Assembly: GCF_043235035.1 (NCBI RefSeq)
Contig: NZ_JAZAQF010000028.1
Span: forward strand, 1-64,000
Reading direction: 5' to 3'
Source of the DNA: CACIAM-69d sp001698445
GTDB taxonomy: Bacteria > Cyanobacteriota > Cyanobacteriia > CACIAM-69d
Length of the DNA: 64,000 bases
Shown here: piece by piece, positions 34,322 through 43,521 of the stretch
Layout of the letters: the number at the start of each line of letters is the position of its first letter
Numbering within the stretch: the first letter of the stretch is position 1
Program-made: the position numbers and the translations under genes
The notes under the pieces: generated by a model
The model's input: only the letters and a program-made list of their open reading frames with translations
Database searches by the model: none
What the model was told of the DNA's origin: nothing

Positions 34322-35527
34322 ATGGGTCGCGCCAAGAAAGTTGTCCTCGCCTACTCCGGCGGTGTGGATACCTCCGTTTGCATTCCCTACCTGATGCAGG
34401 AATGGGGCGTTGAAGAAGTCATTACCCTGGCCGCCGACTTAGGGCAAGGCGACGAACTGGGCCCCATCAAGCAAAAAGCCCTTGACTCCGGAGCCAGTAC
34501 TTCGCTGGTGGCGGATCTGCGGGCCGAGTTCGTGCAGGATTATGCGTTCCCGGCCCTGCGGGCCAATGCCCTTTACGAAAACCGCTATCCCCTTTCAACG
34601 GCCCTGGCGCGCCCGCTGATTGCCAAGGCGCTCGTGGAGGCGGCGGCGGAATATGGCGCAGACGCGGTGGCCCACGGTTGCACAGGCAAGGGCAACGACC
34701 AAGTGCGGTTTGATGTGGCGATCGCGGCCCTCGACCCCACCATTAAGGTGTTGGCTCCGGCTCGCGAATGGGGCTTCAGCCGCGAAGAAACGATCGCCTA
34801 CGGGGAAAAGTTCGGGATTCCCGCGCCCGTGAAGAAAAAGTCGCCCTTCAGCATCGATCGCAACCTGCTGGGCCGCAGCATTGAAGCGGGCCCCCTTGAG
34901 GATCCCTGGACGGAGCCGCCGGAAGAAATTTACCTGATGACCAAGGCGATCGCCGACACGCCGGATGAGCCGGACTACGTGGAAATTGGCTTTGAAGCGG
35001 GAACGCCGGTCACCCTGGACGGCCGCACCTTGGACTCGATCGCCCTGATTGAGGAACTCAACACCCGCGTCGGCAACCACGGCATCGGCCGGATCGACAT
35101 GGTGGAAAACCGCTTGGTGGGGATTAAGTCCCGCGAAATCTACGAAGTGCCGGCCCTGTCGGTGCTGATCGCCGCTCACCGGGATCTGGAGAGCCTGACC
35201 CTGACCGCTGATGTGAGCCACTACAAGCGCGGCATTGAAGAAACCTACAGCCAACTGATCTACAACGGTCTCTGGTACAGCCCCTTGAAGGCAGCGCTGG
35301 ACGGATTCATCAACGAAACCCAAAAGCGGGTAACCGGCACGGTGCGGATCAAGCTGTTCAAGGGCAATGCGGCGATCGTGGGTCGCAAGTCCGAGCAGAG
35401 TCTTTACACGCCGGAGCTGGCCACCTATGGGTCTGATGATGAATTTGACCACAAGGCCGCCGAGGGCTTCATCTACGTTTGGGGTCTACCGACGCGGGTT
35501 TGGTCAGAAAAACTGCGCCAAGGCTAG
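34322..35527 (+). CDS. argG: Argininosuccinate synthase
   Basis: Joins citrulline and aspartate with ATP to form argininosuccinate in arginine biosynthesis. The 401-residue protein has the N-type PP-loop 'VVLAYSGGVDTSV' (near residues 6-18), the citrulline/aspartate segments 'ANALYENRYPLSTALARPLIAK' and 'VAHGCTGKGNDQVRFDV', and 'SREIYEVPALSVLIAAHRDLE'. Length is usual. It has its own promoter and is followed by a palindromic element (35610-35754). Arginine feeds cyanophycin and nitrogen storage in cyanobacteria, which fits the neighbouring nitrogen cluster. Confidence 0.97.
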   Translation: MGRAKKVVLAYSGGVDTSVCIPYLMQEWGVEEVITLAADLGQGDELGPIKQKALDSGASTSLVADLRAEFVQDYAFPALRANALYENRYPLSTALARPLIAKALVEAAAEYGADAVAHGCTGKGNDQVRFDVAIAALDPTIKVLAPAREWGFSREETIAYGEKFGIPAPVKKKSPFSIDRNLLGRSIEAGPLEDPWTEPPEEIYLMTKAIADTPDEPDYVEIGFEAGTPVTLDGRTLDSIALIEELNTRVGNHGIGRIDMVENRLVGIKSREIYEVPALSVLIAAHRDLESLTLTADVSHYKRGIEETYSQLIYNGLWYSPLKAALDGFINETQKRVTGTVRIKLFKGNAAIVGRKSEQSLYTPELATYGSDDEFDHKAAEGFIYVWGLPTRVWSEKLRQG

Positions 35528-35833
35528 GACTTGTCGGTGAATTGCCTGAGACCCTATGGTCTGAAACTCCGATTCCGCCCTGAAGATCGTAGGGGGCAAG
35601 GGGCTTGATGGCCTGTCGTCATTTCCATCGCCGTAGGGGTTGGGTCTCCCAACCCTAACCCGAGCGATCGCCACAACCCCGCCCAGCCCCTGTGATCCCG
35701 GTTCCAGGGCTGGGCGGGGAGACCCCGCCCCTACGATTAAACCCATGACAGGCCCTAACCCGTTTCAGCAAGTCTCGATCGGCTTGTTGGAACGGGTTTA
35801 AACTGGGAAAGCGACGCTGAGGCAAAGGTTCCC
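35528..35833. other. 306-bp spacer with palindromic element
   Basis: Almost filled by the MITE-like element at 35610-35754. The remaining part before the histidine kinase contains no clear promoter hexamers. GAACGGGTTTAAAC near 35791 is a partial palindrome. Confidence 0.5.
35610..35754. mobile_element. MITE-like nested palindrome
   Basis: Outer ends GGCCTGTC (35610-35617) / GACAGGCC (35747-35754), inner pair CGTAGGGG (35632-35639) / CCCCTACG (35728-35735), and a central 13-bp stem CCCCGCCCAGCCC (35677-35689) / GGGCTGGGCGGGG (35707-35719). The left end (CCTGTCGTCATTTCC) resembles the left end of 26885-27011 (TCTGTTGTCATTTCC). No coding capacity. Confidence 0.65.
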
Positions 35834-37435
35834 ATGCTGTTCACTCAAGTGCTTCGGGGACGAATGACGAATTGGTGGTCTAAGCCCTCTCAGCGATTAC
35901 CCCAAACCGCAACCCCAATTTTGCCCGAGCTAGGGACTGCTTCGATCGCCCCGCAACCCGCCACAGGCGATCGGTCAGAGCCATTGGGCCGATCGGGCTG
36001 GCGGTGGTCATCGTTGCAGGGGCGGCTCACCCTTGAATTAGGGGCGATCGCGGTCTTGAGCCTGAGCACAGCGGCCCTTTGGTCCACCTGGCAAATGGAA
36101 CAGACCCTCGCCACTGCCCACAAGCAAACCCTCAGTTATATTTCCCAGCGCTTTCCCGAGGAGTTGGCCCTCTACGATCAGCACGAGGGGCTGGCCAAAG
36201 GATTACCCACCACCATCGACAAGGTGGCCATGGCGGGGCTGTTAGCTTGGGTCACCGATGATCAAGGGCGCTTGCTGGCCCAACCCAAAGATGATCAGAA
36301 CTATCAGATCGTCCGCAATTTGGTGCAGTCTTTACCTGCCGCCGCCCAGCGGTTGACCATTGTTCACCGCGATGGCCGAGTTTGGGTTTTATGCGAGCAG
36401 CCCTTGACGGTTCGGGGCCGGGCGATTGGGCGGGCTTACTTTGCCCAAGACGTGAGCCATGATTGGCACAAGCTCCATGGCAGTCTGCGGCTGCTGTGGT
36501 TGGTGAATGGTTTAGCCATGGTGGTTGCGCTGGGGGCGATCGGGCGGCGAATTCGCTTAGCCCTCATGCCCTTGGCCACCATGAGCCAAGTGGCCAGCGC
36601 CGTTTCTGCCGATGACTTGGCCGGGGCCCGCCTGGAGTTGCAAGGGGCCCCCGATGAAGTCCGGGGCTTAGCCCAAGCCTTTAATGAGATGTTGGCGCGG
36701 CTGTCGCGTTCTTGGGAGCAACAACGACAATTTGTGGGTAATGTTTCCCATGAACTGCGCACCCCGCTCACGGTGGTGTTGGGTTATTTGCAAAGCCTCC
36801 TGCGGCGCAGCACCAACCTGAATGACTATCAGTTGCAAGCCTTGACCACGGCGGAAGCGGAGGCCGATCGCACCGTGCGCATGTTGCAGGACTTGTTAGA
36901 TCTGGCCCGCATTGATAATCGGCAACTCCACTTGCGGCAAGCGCCGATCGTCCTTAATACCCTGCTGTCAGAGGTGACGGACTGGCAACGGCTGGCCTGC
37001 GATCGTCCCATTCATTTGCATTTGGTGGCGGAGGATGTGGTGGTTTTGGCTGATCGCGATCGCCTGACCCGCGCCATTCGGAATTTGCTGGACAATGCCG
37101 TGAAATATTCCGCCCCCGAGCAGCCCGTGACCCTGCAACTGAGCCATCAGGCGGACTGGGCCGCCATTGAAGTGCGCGATCGCGGGATGGGTATTCCTCC
37201 GGATCAACAAGCCCGGGTTTTTGAGCGCTTCTATCGGGGTGAAGATGAAATGACCCGATCGCGCGATGGCACGGGCTTGGGCCTGGCGATCGCCAAGGGA
37301 GCCGTGGAAGGGATGGGCGGCCGCATCGATCTGCAATCGCAACCGGGCCTGGGCAGCACCTTCACGATCAGACTTCCTCGCTGGCACATGTCCTCTGCAT
37401 CCGATTCATCCGTTGATCAATTGATCAATCCGTGA
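35834..37435 (+). CDS. Membrane sensor histidine kinase
   Basis: A 533-residue kinase. The first 60 residues are Pro/Thr-rich. Two membrane helices (about 74-95, 'LELGAIAVLSLSTAALWSTW', and about 220-237, 'LLWLVNGLAMVVALGAIG') flank a 125-residue extracytoplasmic sensor. HAMP follows, then the HisKA box 'FVGNVSHELRTPLTVVLGYLQ' with the phospho-acceptor histidine. The ATPase has the N-box 'IRNLLDNAVKYS' and G-boxes 'VRDRGMGIPP' and 'GTGLGLAIAKG'. The response-regulator gene follows within a few bases, so they form one pair. The signal is unknown. Confidence 0.9.
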   Translation: MLFTQVLRGRMTNWWSKPSQRLPQTATPILPELGTASIAPQPATGDRSEPLGRSGWRWSSLQGRLTLELGAIAVLSLSTAALWSTWQMEQTLATAHKQTLSYISQRFPEELALYDQHEGLAKGLPTTIDKVAMAGLLAWVTDDQGRLLAQPKDDQNYQIVRNLVQSLPAAAQRLTIVHRDGRVWVLCEQPLTVRGRAIGRAYFAQDVSHDWHKLHGSLRLLWLVNGLAMVVALGAIGRRIRLALMPLATMSQVASAVSADDLAGARLELQGAPDEVRGLAQAFNEMLARLSRSWEQQRQFVGNVSHELRTPLTVVLGYLQSLLRRSTNLNDYQLQALTTAEAEADRTVRMLQDLLDLARIDNRQLHLRQAPIVLNTLLSEVTDWQRLACDRPIHLHLVAEDVVVLADRDRLTRAIRNLLDNAVKYSAPEQPVTLQLSHQADWAAIEVRDRGMGIPPDQQARVFERFYRGEDEMTRSRDGTGLGLAIAKGAVEGMGGRIDLQSQPGLGSTFTIRLPRWHMSSASDSSVDQLINP

Positions 37436-37438
37436 TTG

Positions 37439-38158
37439 ATGACCATTATGGTTTCACCCTTGAAGCTCAATCCCCCCACAGCCCGAATTCTGGTGGTGGA
37501 AGATGATGCCAATTTGGCGCGATTTGTGGCAGGAGAATTGGAACTGGAGGGCTACGGGGTAACCGTGGCAACCACAGGACTGGAGGGGCTAAACGCCGCC
37601 CGATCGCACCCGTCGCCGGATCTGCTGATTTTGGATTGGATGTTGCCGGGGCTGTCGGGCTTGGATCTTTGTCTGCGGTTGCGGGAAACGGGATTACAGG
37701 CCCCCATTATTCTGCTGACGGCCCGGGATGAAATTCTCGATCGGGTCACGGGCTTGAATGCGGGCGCGGATGATTATGTGGTGAAACCCTTTAGCATCGC
37801 GGAACTGTTGGCGCGGGTGCGGGCCCATTTGCGGCGAGTTTCGCCCCACGAGTCCGATCAGATCACCCTGGCAGATTTAACCCTGAATCCGTTAACCAGG
37901 GAGGTGCAACGCGGGGGCGATCGGGTGGACTTAACGGCCAAGGAGTTTGATTTACTCGAGTTTTTGTTGCGCCATCCGCGTCAGGTGATTTCGCGCGATC
38001 GACTGTTGGAATCTGTTTGGGGCAATAACTTTGGCGGCGAATCTAACATCGTGGAAGTCTATATCCGAGCCTTGCGAATCAAATTAGAAATGGCCCAGCG
38101 CCCTCGCCTGATCCACACCTTGCGGGGGGTTGGTTATGTTTTGCGCGAGTCGCCCTGA
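37439..38158 (+). CDS. OmpR/PhoB-family response regulator
   Basis: About 239 residues: receiver domain with acidic pocket 'VVEDD', phospho-acceptor aspartate in 'LLILDWMLPGLSG', conserved 'LLTAR' and lysine 'DDYVVKPFSIAEL'. A winged-helix DNA-binding domain follows ('VDLTAKEFDLLEFLLRHPRQVISRDRLLESVWG', 'VEVYIRALRIKLE', 'IHTLRGVGYVL'). The ATG at 37439 is 3 nt after the kinase stop; another ATG is at 37448. Partner of the preceding kinase. Target genes unknown. Confidence 0.92.
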   Translation: MTIMVSPLKLNPPTARILVVEDDANLARFVAGELELEGYGVTVATTGLEGLNAARSHPSPDLLILDWMLPGLSGLDLCLRLRETGLQAPIILLTARDEILDRVTGLNAGADDYVVKPFSIAELLARVRAHLRRVSPHESDQITLADLTLNPLTREVQRGGDRVDLTAKEFDLLEFLLRHPRQVISRDRLLESVWGNNFGGESNIVEVYIRALRIKLEMAQRPRLIHTLRGVGYVLRESP

Positions 38159-38175
38159 TCGCGCGATTGCTTGAT

Positions 38176-40146
38176 CTAGCGATCGGGAGCGGAGCCTGTC
38201 CAGGTTTGATCGCCAACGATTACGCGGAGGGTTCCCCCTTCCCAATCTTGGGTGATCAGCGGTCGATCGGGGCGGGCTGGGTTGCGCGATCGATAGGCCG
38301 CAAACTGGCCCCAGTCGAGCGTTTCCCCGTTGCGTTTCACAACTGGGCGATCGGGCCCCCGTTGGGTCACGGCCAGTTGATTGCCCTGGGAACCGGTGAA
38401 AGTGACCGTACTTTGGTTCACAACCCAGCGCGATCGCCCCAACACCGCCGCCCGAAACGCAGCGAAATTCTGATTAGTTCCCGGTTCTCCAACCTCCATG
38501 GCCCAACCCGTGAGGGTTCCGGCAGGGCGATCGGGGCGAGCCACCCACAGTTGATCCGTGGGATAGCGCTTTTGTAGCTTGGTGGTTTCGCTGTTGTTTA
38601 CCTGGGGCAGCGTCAGCCCGATCGGGTAAATGGCAATCCAAGTTTCGGCCAACTGCCAAAACAAAACCGGCTGGCCAGCGGCGGTTTGGGCCGTTTCGCT
38701 GGCGGTCGCTTGGGGCAAACTCCACTGAAACGGGGCCCGCCCGTCATTCAGCCACACCAACAGGGGCCCAAACTGCCCGATCGCGTCGTGGGTGTCCGGT
38801 TGGTGGTGGGTAGAAATTTTCTCGGGATTCACCCCGGAACCGGCCAGCAGGTAATCCACGCCCCGGCTGGGGTGGGTGGCTAGCAGTTTAAAACCGTTCA
38901 CATCATCGATCGACCCTTGGGCCAGGCTGCCCAATTGGAAGGTGCGGCCAAAGTAGAGCGTTTCGTAATACAAGGGGCGATCGCGTGCGCCCGGTTTCCA
39001 ATGTTCATAGGTGGGTTTGCCCGCAAGCACTTCTTGGGGGCGATCGAACCGTTTGCGGGCCAGGGCCACCGCCACGGCCGGCGGTCGGTAACCACTGGTG
39101 AGGGCATGAACACCATCGGGGTCGGGATCTGGATCCGGGGCGATCGCCTCCCCAAAATATAAATTCAGCAGTTTGCTCGCCAAAGCGGCCAAGGGCGCAT
39201 TTCCCTTGCTAGCGTCGCGTTTGCTGGGGCCCCCAAAGCCGCCGCGCCAATATTTCAACGCTCCGGTGATGCTTAACCAATCCAGGGCAGCCTTGGCAGT
39301 GGCCCGCATTTCCGGTTCCGGCGCAAAGTCGTAAAGATTCAGCCAGGCGGTGAACGTGTGGCCCCAGTAGGTTTCCGAGTCCCATTCCCCCTGACCAATT
39401 TTGTAAAGATTGCGGGCAAAACTTTGCAGGCGATCGCGGTAAATGGCGGCGGTTTCTCGGTTGCCGGCTTCCATGGCAAACAGATAAACGGCCGTTTCTC
39501 GCATCAATCGCAAATTATCGGTGTTGCGGCAATCGACCCAGGTGATGCAGTTATCGCGCGATCGATTCCAAAAGGGTTGTGGGGTGCTGAAAAACTGCTT
39601 CAGGGGATCTAACTTTGTCCAGAGGGCGGCTCCCTGCTTCATCCGATCGCGATAGGTTGGATCGAGAAATTGCCCAAAATAAAAGTATTTGCGCACCTGT
39701 CCCTTCAGGGTGAAGGCGGGATAGAAATCAATGCCAAGGGTATGTTCGGTGCTGCTGGGGATCGGGTCGGGCTTTTGCAGGAAGGCGATCGCCCGATCGC
39801 GGTTGCCCGCCAAAAAGTCCAGCATGGCCTTGGGATAGGACTTTTTCTCATTTTCAAAATAGCCATTGCCGTAGGTTTTGGGGTTGGCAAATTGGGCAAT
39901 GAGGGCCCGTCCCCGAGCTTGGTAGGCCGCTTCCCACTCGGCGGGCCAAGGGTTGGCTCCGTCGGGCGGGACGATCGGGACGTTGGCGGCGATCGGGCTG
40001 GGGTTGGGCGATCGCTGTTCGGGTGAGGACTGGGGCGATCGGGAGGATTGGGGCGATCGGGGGGCTTCCGCCTGAACCGCACAGCCCGCCACCATGACCC
40101 AGCCGATCGTGGCCACCCATCCGTAGGTGCTAGTTTTTTTACTCAC
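38176..40146 (-). CDS. Large lipoprotein with predicted helical toroid/lyase-like fold, function unknown
   Basis: A 656-residue secreted lipoprotein: signal segment 'WVATIGWVMVAGC' with lipobox cysteine near residue 22, then a Ser/Pro-rich spacer. The middle (about 70-370) is helical, with repeated alternating aromatic/acidic patterns ('LMRETAVYLFAMEAGNRETAAIYRDRL', 'WDSETYWGHTFTAWLNLYDFAP', 'ATAKAALDWLSITGALKYWRGGFGG'), as in (alpha/alpha)n-toroid polysaccharide lyases and heparinase-like enzymes. The C-terminal half is beta-rich. I cannot place it in a named family; a polysaccharide-degrading or -binding role is an inference. It faces the response regulator gene tail to tail with 17 bp between stops. 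Confidence 0.6.
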   Translation of the reverse strand: MSKKTSTYGWVATIGWVMVAGCAVQAEAPRSPQSSRSPQSSPEQRSPNPSPIAANVPIVPPDGANPWPAEWEAAYQARGRALIAQFANPKTYGNGYFENEKKSYPKAMLDFLAGNRDRAIAFLQKPDPIPSSTEHTLGIDFYPAFTLKGQVRKYFYFGQFLDPTYRDRMKQGAALWTKLDPLKQFFSTPQPFWNRSRDNCITWVDCRNTDNLRLMRETAVYLFAMEAGNRETAAIYRDRLQSFARNLYKIGQGEWDSETYWGHTFTAWLNLYDFAPEPEMRATAKAALDWLSITGALKYWRGGFGGPSKRDASKGNAPLAALASKLLNLYFGEAIAPDPDPDPDGVHALTSGYRPPAVAVALARKRFDRPQEVLAGKPTYEHWKPGARDRPLYYETLYFGRTFQLGSLAQGSIDDVNGFKLLATHPSRGVDYLLAGSGVNPEKISTHHQPDTHDAIGQFGPLLVWLNDGRAPFQWSLPQATASETAQTAAGQPVLFWQLAETWIAIYPIGLTLPQVNNSETTKLQKRYPTDQLWVARPDRPAGTLTGWAMEVGEPGTNQNFAAFRAAVLGRSRWVVNQSTVTFTGSQGNQLAVTQRGPDRPVVKRNGETLDWGQFAAYRSRNPARPDRPLITQDWEGGTLRVIVGDQTWTGSAPDR

Positions 40147-40212
40147 AGTTCAATCACCCTCGCCCCTCAGTCGGTAAGCTGAAAAGTCCTGTCTCTTCCT
40201 GGCACCCAACCC

Positions 40213-42114
40213 ATGAGCGATCGCCCTTCCGTTGCCATCCTAGCGCCCACACCTCGCGGTCTGCGGTTGGCCCAACAAATCCAAGCGGGACTGCCCGGCT
40301 CCGTGATTTGGACGAAGGATTCGGCCCTGGGCAGTGCGGCGGCGGGTTCCCAGGATGCCCTTCGCACCTACGAAGACTTTCGGGCCCTGGTGGCCGATCG
40401 CTGGGCGGCGGGGCAACCGCTGATTTTTGTGTTGGCGGTGGGGGCCACGGTGCGGGCGATCGCCCCCCATTTGCAAGACAAACGCACCGACCCGGCGGTG
40501 GTGGCCGTTGATGAAACGGGTCACCATGTGATCAGCCTTTGCGGGGGACATTTGGGCGGGGCTGATGCCTTGACCCGTCAGGTGGCGGGACTGTTGGCGG
40601 TGGAGCCGGTGATTACCAGTGCCGCCGAAGGGCAGCAGCTCCCGGCGATCGATCTGTTGGGCGATCGCTACGGTTGGCGACGGGGCCAAGGGGATTGGCT
40701 GGGGGTGGCCAGCGCGATCGCCCGGTTCGAGACCGTGGGAGTGGTGCAAACCTGCGGTTGGAATCTGTGGATTGAGGAGTTGCCGGAGTTTCACCCCTTT
40801 GTGCTCCTGTCGGAAGCGGACTTGGTGGATTTGGACGAGTTGCCCCCCAATCTGCGGGCGATCGTTTGGATTAGCGATCGCCCCTTGCCGCCCTTGCCCT
40901 TGCCCGCCGTGGCCTGGCATCCGCGCACCCTTTGGGTTGGCATCGGTTGTGAGCGTCACACCCCCGAAGGTCAGATGGCAGCGGCCTTGGCCCAAGTGTT
41001 GGAGCAAGCGGATTTGGCTCCGGAGGCGATCGCCGGGATTGGTTCGATCGACCTGAAACAGGATGAGGTGGGGTTGCTGGCCTTGATCGATCGGCTCGAT
41101 CTGACCGCCCGTTGGTTCACCGCCGCCGCCCTGGCCCCGATCGCCGTACCCAACCCTTCGGAGGTGGTGCGCTCAGAGGTGGGCACGCCCTCGGTGGCGG
41201 AAGCGGCGGCCCGGCTGGCGGCCGACGGAGCCGAACTGATTCGGGAAAAACAGGTGTTTCGGGCCCCCAACGGTGGCTCCGGCGCTTGCACGATCGCCCT
41301 GGCCCGGGCCGATCGGGAATATACCCCCCACCTGGGCAAGCTGTGGCTGATTGGTACGGGCCCCGGCTCCTTGGATCAGCTCACCCCCGCCGCCCGCGCC
41401 GCCCTCAGCCAGTGCGACGTAATCATTGGCTATCAACTCTACCTAGACCTGCTGCGCCCCCTGTTGCATCCGGGGCAAATCATTGAAGGCAGCCCCATCA
41501 CCCGCGAAAAGCAGCGTGCTGAACGGGCGATCGACCTGGCGGAACGGGGGCTAAGGGTCGCTGTGGTTTCTTCCGGTGACTGTGGAATTTATGCCATGGC
41601 CGGGCTGGTGCTGGAATGTTTGGCGGCCCGCCATTGGGACGGCCAGACCCCACAGGTGGAAGTGCTGCCCGGCATCACGGCCCTGCAAGCGGCCGCTGCC
41701 CGCGTGGGTGCGCCCCTGATGCATGATTTTTGCGCCATTTCCCTGTCGGATTTGCTCACGCCCTGGCCCGTCATTGTGCAGCGGTTGCAGGCGGCGGCGG
41801 CCGGAGACTTTGTGGTGGCGTTATATAACCCCCGATCACAAACGCGCCAAACCCAAATTGAAACGGCCTTTGAGATTCTGCGAGCCAAGCGATCGCCCGA
41901 AACCCCCGTGGTTCTGGCTCGATCGCTCCACCGTCCCGATGAACAGATCACCATCGCCACCTTGGCCACGGTTAATTTACAGGCGATCGATATGCTCACC
42001 GTCGTTTTAATTGGCAACGCCAGCACCTTCACCCACAGCGGCAAGGTGATCACCCCCCGGGGCTATGCCGTGGCCAATGGGCCCCGTTCCGCCACAGCCC
42101 CCGCCACCGATTGA
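40213..42114 (+). CDS. cobJ: CbiG-CobJ fusion: precorrin-3B C17-methyltransferase with CbiG-type domain
   Basis: Two cobalamin-synthesis functions in 633 residues. Residues 1 to about 370 are CbiG/CobE-like ('VAILAPTPRGLRLAQQIQAGL', 'LIFVLAVGATVRAIAPHL', 'DETGHHVISLCGGHLGGADALTRQVA', 'WVGIGCERHTPEGQM'). Residues about 378-620 are the SAM-dependent methyltransferase: 'LWLIGTGPGSLDQLTPAA', 'VIIGYQLYLDLLRP', 'RVAVVSSGDCGIYAMAGLVLE', 'VEVLPGITALQAAAARVGAPLMHDF'. It contracts the corrin ring by methylating C17. Such fusions are common in cyanobacteria. No other cob gene is in the window. Confidence 0.93.
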   Translation: MSDRPSVAILAPTPRGLRLAQQIQAGLPGSVIWTKDSALGSAAAGSQDALRTYEDFRALVADRWAAGQPLIFVLAVGATVRAIAPHLQDKRTDPAVVAVDETGHHVISLCGGHLGGADALTRQVAGLLAVEPVITSAAEGQQLPAIDLLGDRYGWRRGQGDWLGVASAIARFETVGVVQTCGWNLWIEELPEFHPFVLLSEADLVDLDELPPNLRAIVWISDRPLPPLPLPAVAWHPRTLWVGIGCERHTPEGQMAAALAQVLEQADLAPEAIAGIGSIDLKQDEVGLLALIDRLDLTARWFTAAALAPIAVPNPSEVVRSEVGTPSVAEAAARLAADGAELIREKQVFRAPNGGSGACTIALARADREYTPHLGKLWLIGTGPGSLDQLTPAARAALSQCDVIIGYQLYLDLLRPLLHPGQIIEGSPITREKQRAERAIDLAERGLRVAVVSSGDCGIYAMAGLVLECLAARHWDGQTPQVEVLPGITALQAAAARVGAPLMHDFCAISLSDLLTPWPVIVQRLQAAAAGDFVVALYNPRSQTRQTQIETAFEILRAKRSPETPVVLARSLHRPDEQITIATLATVNLQAIDMLTVVLIGNASTFTHSGKVITPRGYAVANGPRSATAPATD

Positions 42115-43521
42115 TGGGAAGTTGAATTGGGATCTCATTCAAAACGCCCCAAATGACCCAAAATTAGCGATCTCCTTCATCATTGCTCCACAATTCCTTT
42201 GTTTTCGATCAATCTTTGAAGGTTGGATAAAGCGGCAGGATGCAAAGGAAAACCCGGGAATGATCGAAAAATAGAAATTGGCTCATTTTTGCGGAATTGT
42301 GAGCATATCGACCGCATTTTGCCTATCAATCAGCCCCATTCGCGATCAGAGTGTCAAAATTGATGCTTGGGCAGCTTTCTGAAAAACACTTTTCGTCATT
42401 GTTTTAGGTCTTGGCAGTATTGGTGAGGATTTAAGCCGACAAGAATTGCGATTATATGGGGTGAAATTCCATTCGCCATTTTTTAGCTGGGTATAGCAAG
42501 TTGTATTGCAAATTGATTTATTAGCAGGTTTAAATGTACAAAAAAGAATAAAATTGATATTTCTTGAGAACATTTCTAAATTATTCAATTGCTTTCTTGA
42601 GGATTATTCTCTGATTTAATCGAGCGATCACTTGATTATGGGCGATTTTTGAAAATATGAAGAAAATTTAAAAACCCTTAAAGGTAGAATTTGTAAACAT
42701 TCAAGGAACTAGTGAATTAAAATTACCACTCATTCATATGTTAGCTTTCAAGGTCTGAACTGCTCCGAGGAGCGGCTTTGGTCAGGGAAAGACAAGAGGG
42801 AGCGGATCCGAAGCCGACACGATCATCAAGAAAAGTTAATAACTGTTTGAAATCAATTCAATTATTATTTAATAATTGAATATGTCCTCATGATCTCTGG
42901 GTTAACCCTCGCCATTTCTTCAGTACATTTCCCGATTGCTACTAGGCGACTGTTTGTAGATCACGACAAGGTTTGAGCTTGCTCAGCCTGTTCTCAAATC
43001 AGTTCAGTAGGAGGTGGCCTTGGAGTATCAATTAATACATAACATTCACGTTGGCTTTGGGTTCATCGCCATTTATTAGCAAAATCAGGCAATTTGGCGA
43101 GCAAAGTTGACCATCACTCAGGGATCGATCGCCCAAACGGGATCGGTTTTGCAGCGGCAGAAATTCCCTGAAAGCTGACTAAAGACCAAGATCAAACCAC
43201 TGTGCCAATTTTGCGGGGCCTGTCGTAAAGCTTCAGGTCTTTGGGCAAAACTGACGCAGCGGTTGCCGTTTGGCCGAAGGTTGGTTTCATGACTGTCATT
43301 AAGGTTCGCAAGGGAGCATTAAGGATGATGGGGTTGGAATTGGGGGTGTGAGTCCAGGGCCAAGGAATTGGCCATCGATCGATGAATGGGATCGATGAAT
43401 GGTTTGAGGGATTGGTGATTGGTAAATGATTCTCGGATGATCATTTGAGGACGACGGGAGCGTCGTGATCAATTAGTCATGGATCAAATGGGTCAATGGG
43501 TTGGATTGGGAGTGTCCATCG
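42115..43521. other. 1.4-kb gene-free, AT-rich region upstream of the chemotaxis operon
   Basis: From about 42180 to 43080 the sequence is clearly more AT-rich than its surroundings and has few HIP1-like octamers. Visible structures: a 10-bp inverted repeat with 4-nt loop at 42857-42880, GCTCCGAGGAGC at 42762-42773, and a double GATCGATGAATGG near 43377-43402. A weak 80-codon minus-strand frame (42346-42588) has no convincing features. It could be a decayed insertion, a long regulatory region or hold a small RNA gene. Confidence 0.6.
42857..42880. repeat. AT-rich inverted repeat (10-bp arms)
   Basis: TTCAATTATT (42857-42866), loop ATTT, AATAATTGAA (42871-42880). Perfect arms, no U-run. Might be an operator. 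Confidence 0.8.

Noticed and set aside
42346..42588. 80-codon minus-strand frame in the AT-rich tract
   Set aside because: Low complexity from AT-rich DNA, no plausible start context and no recognisable domain.
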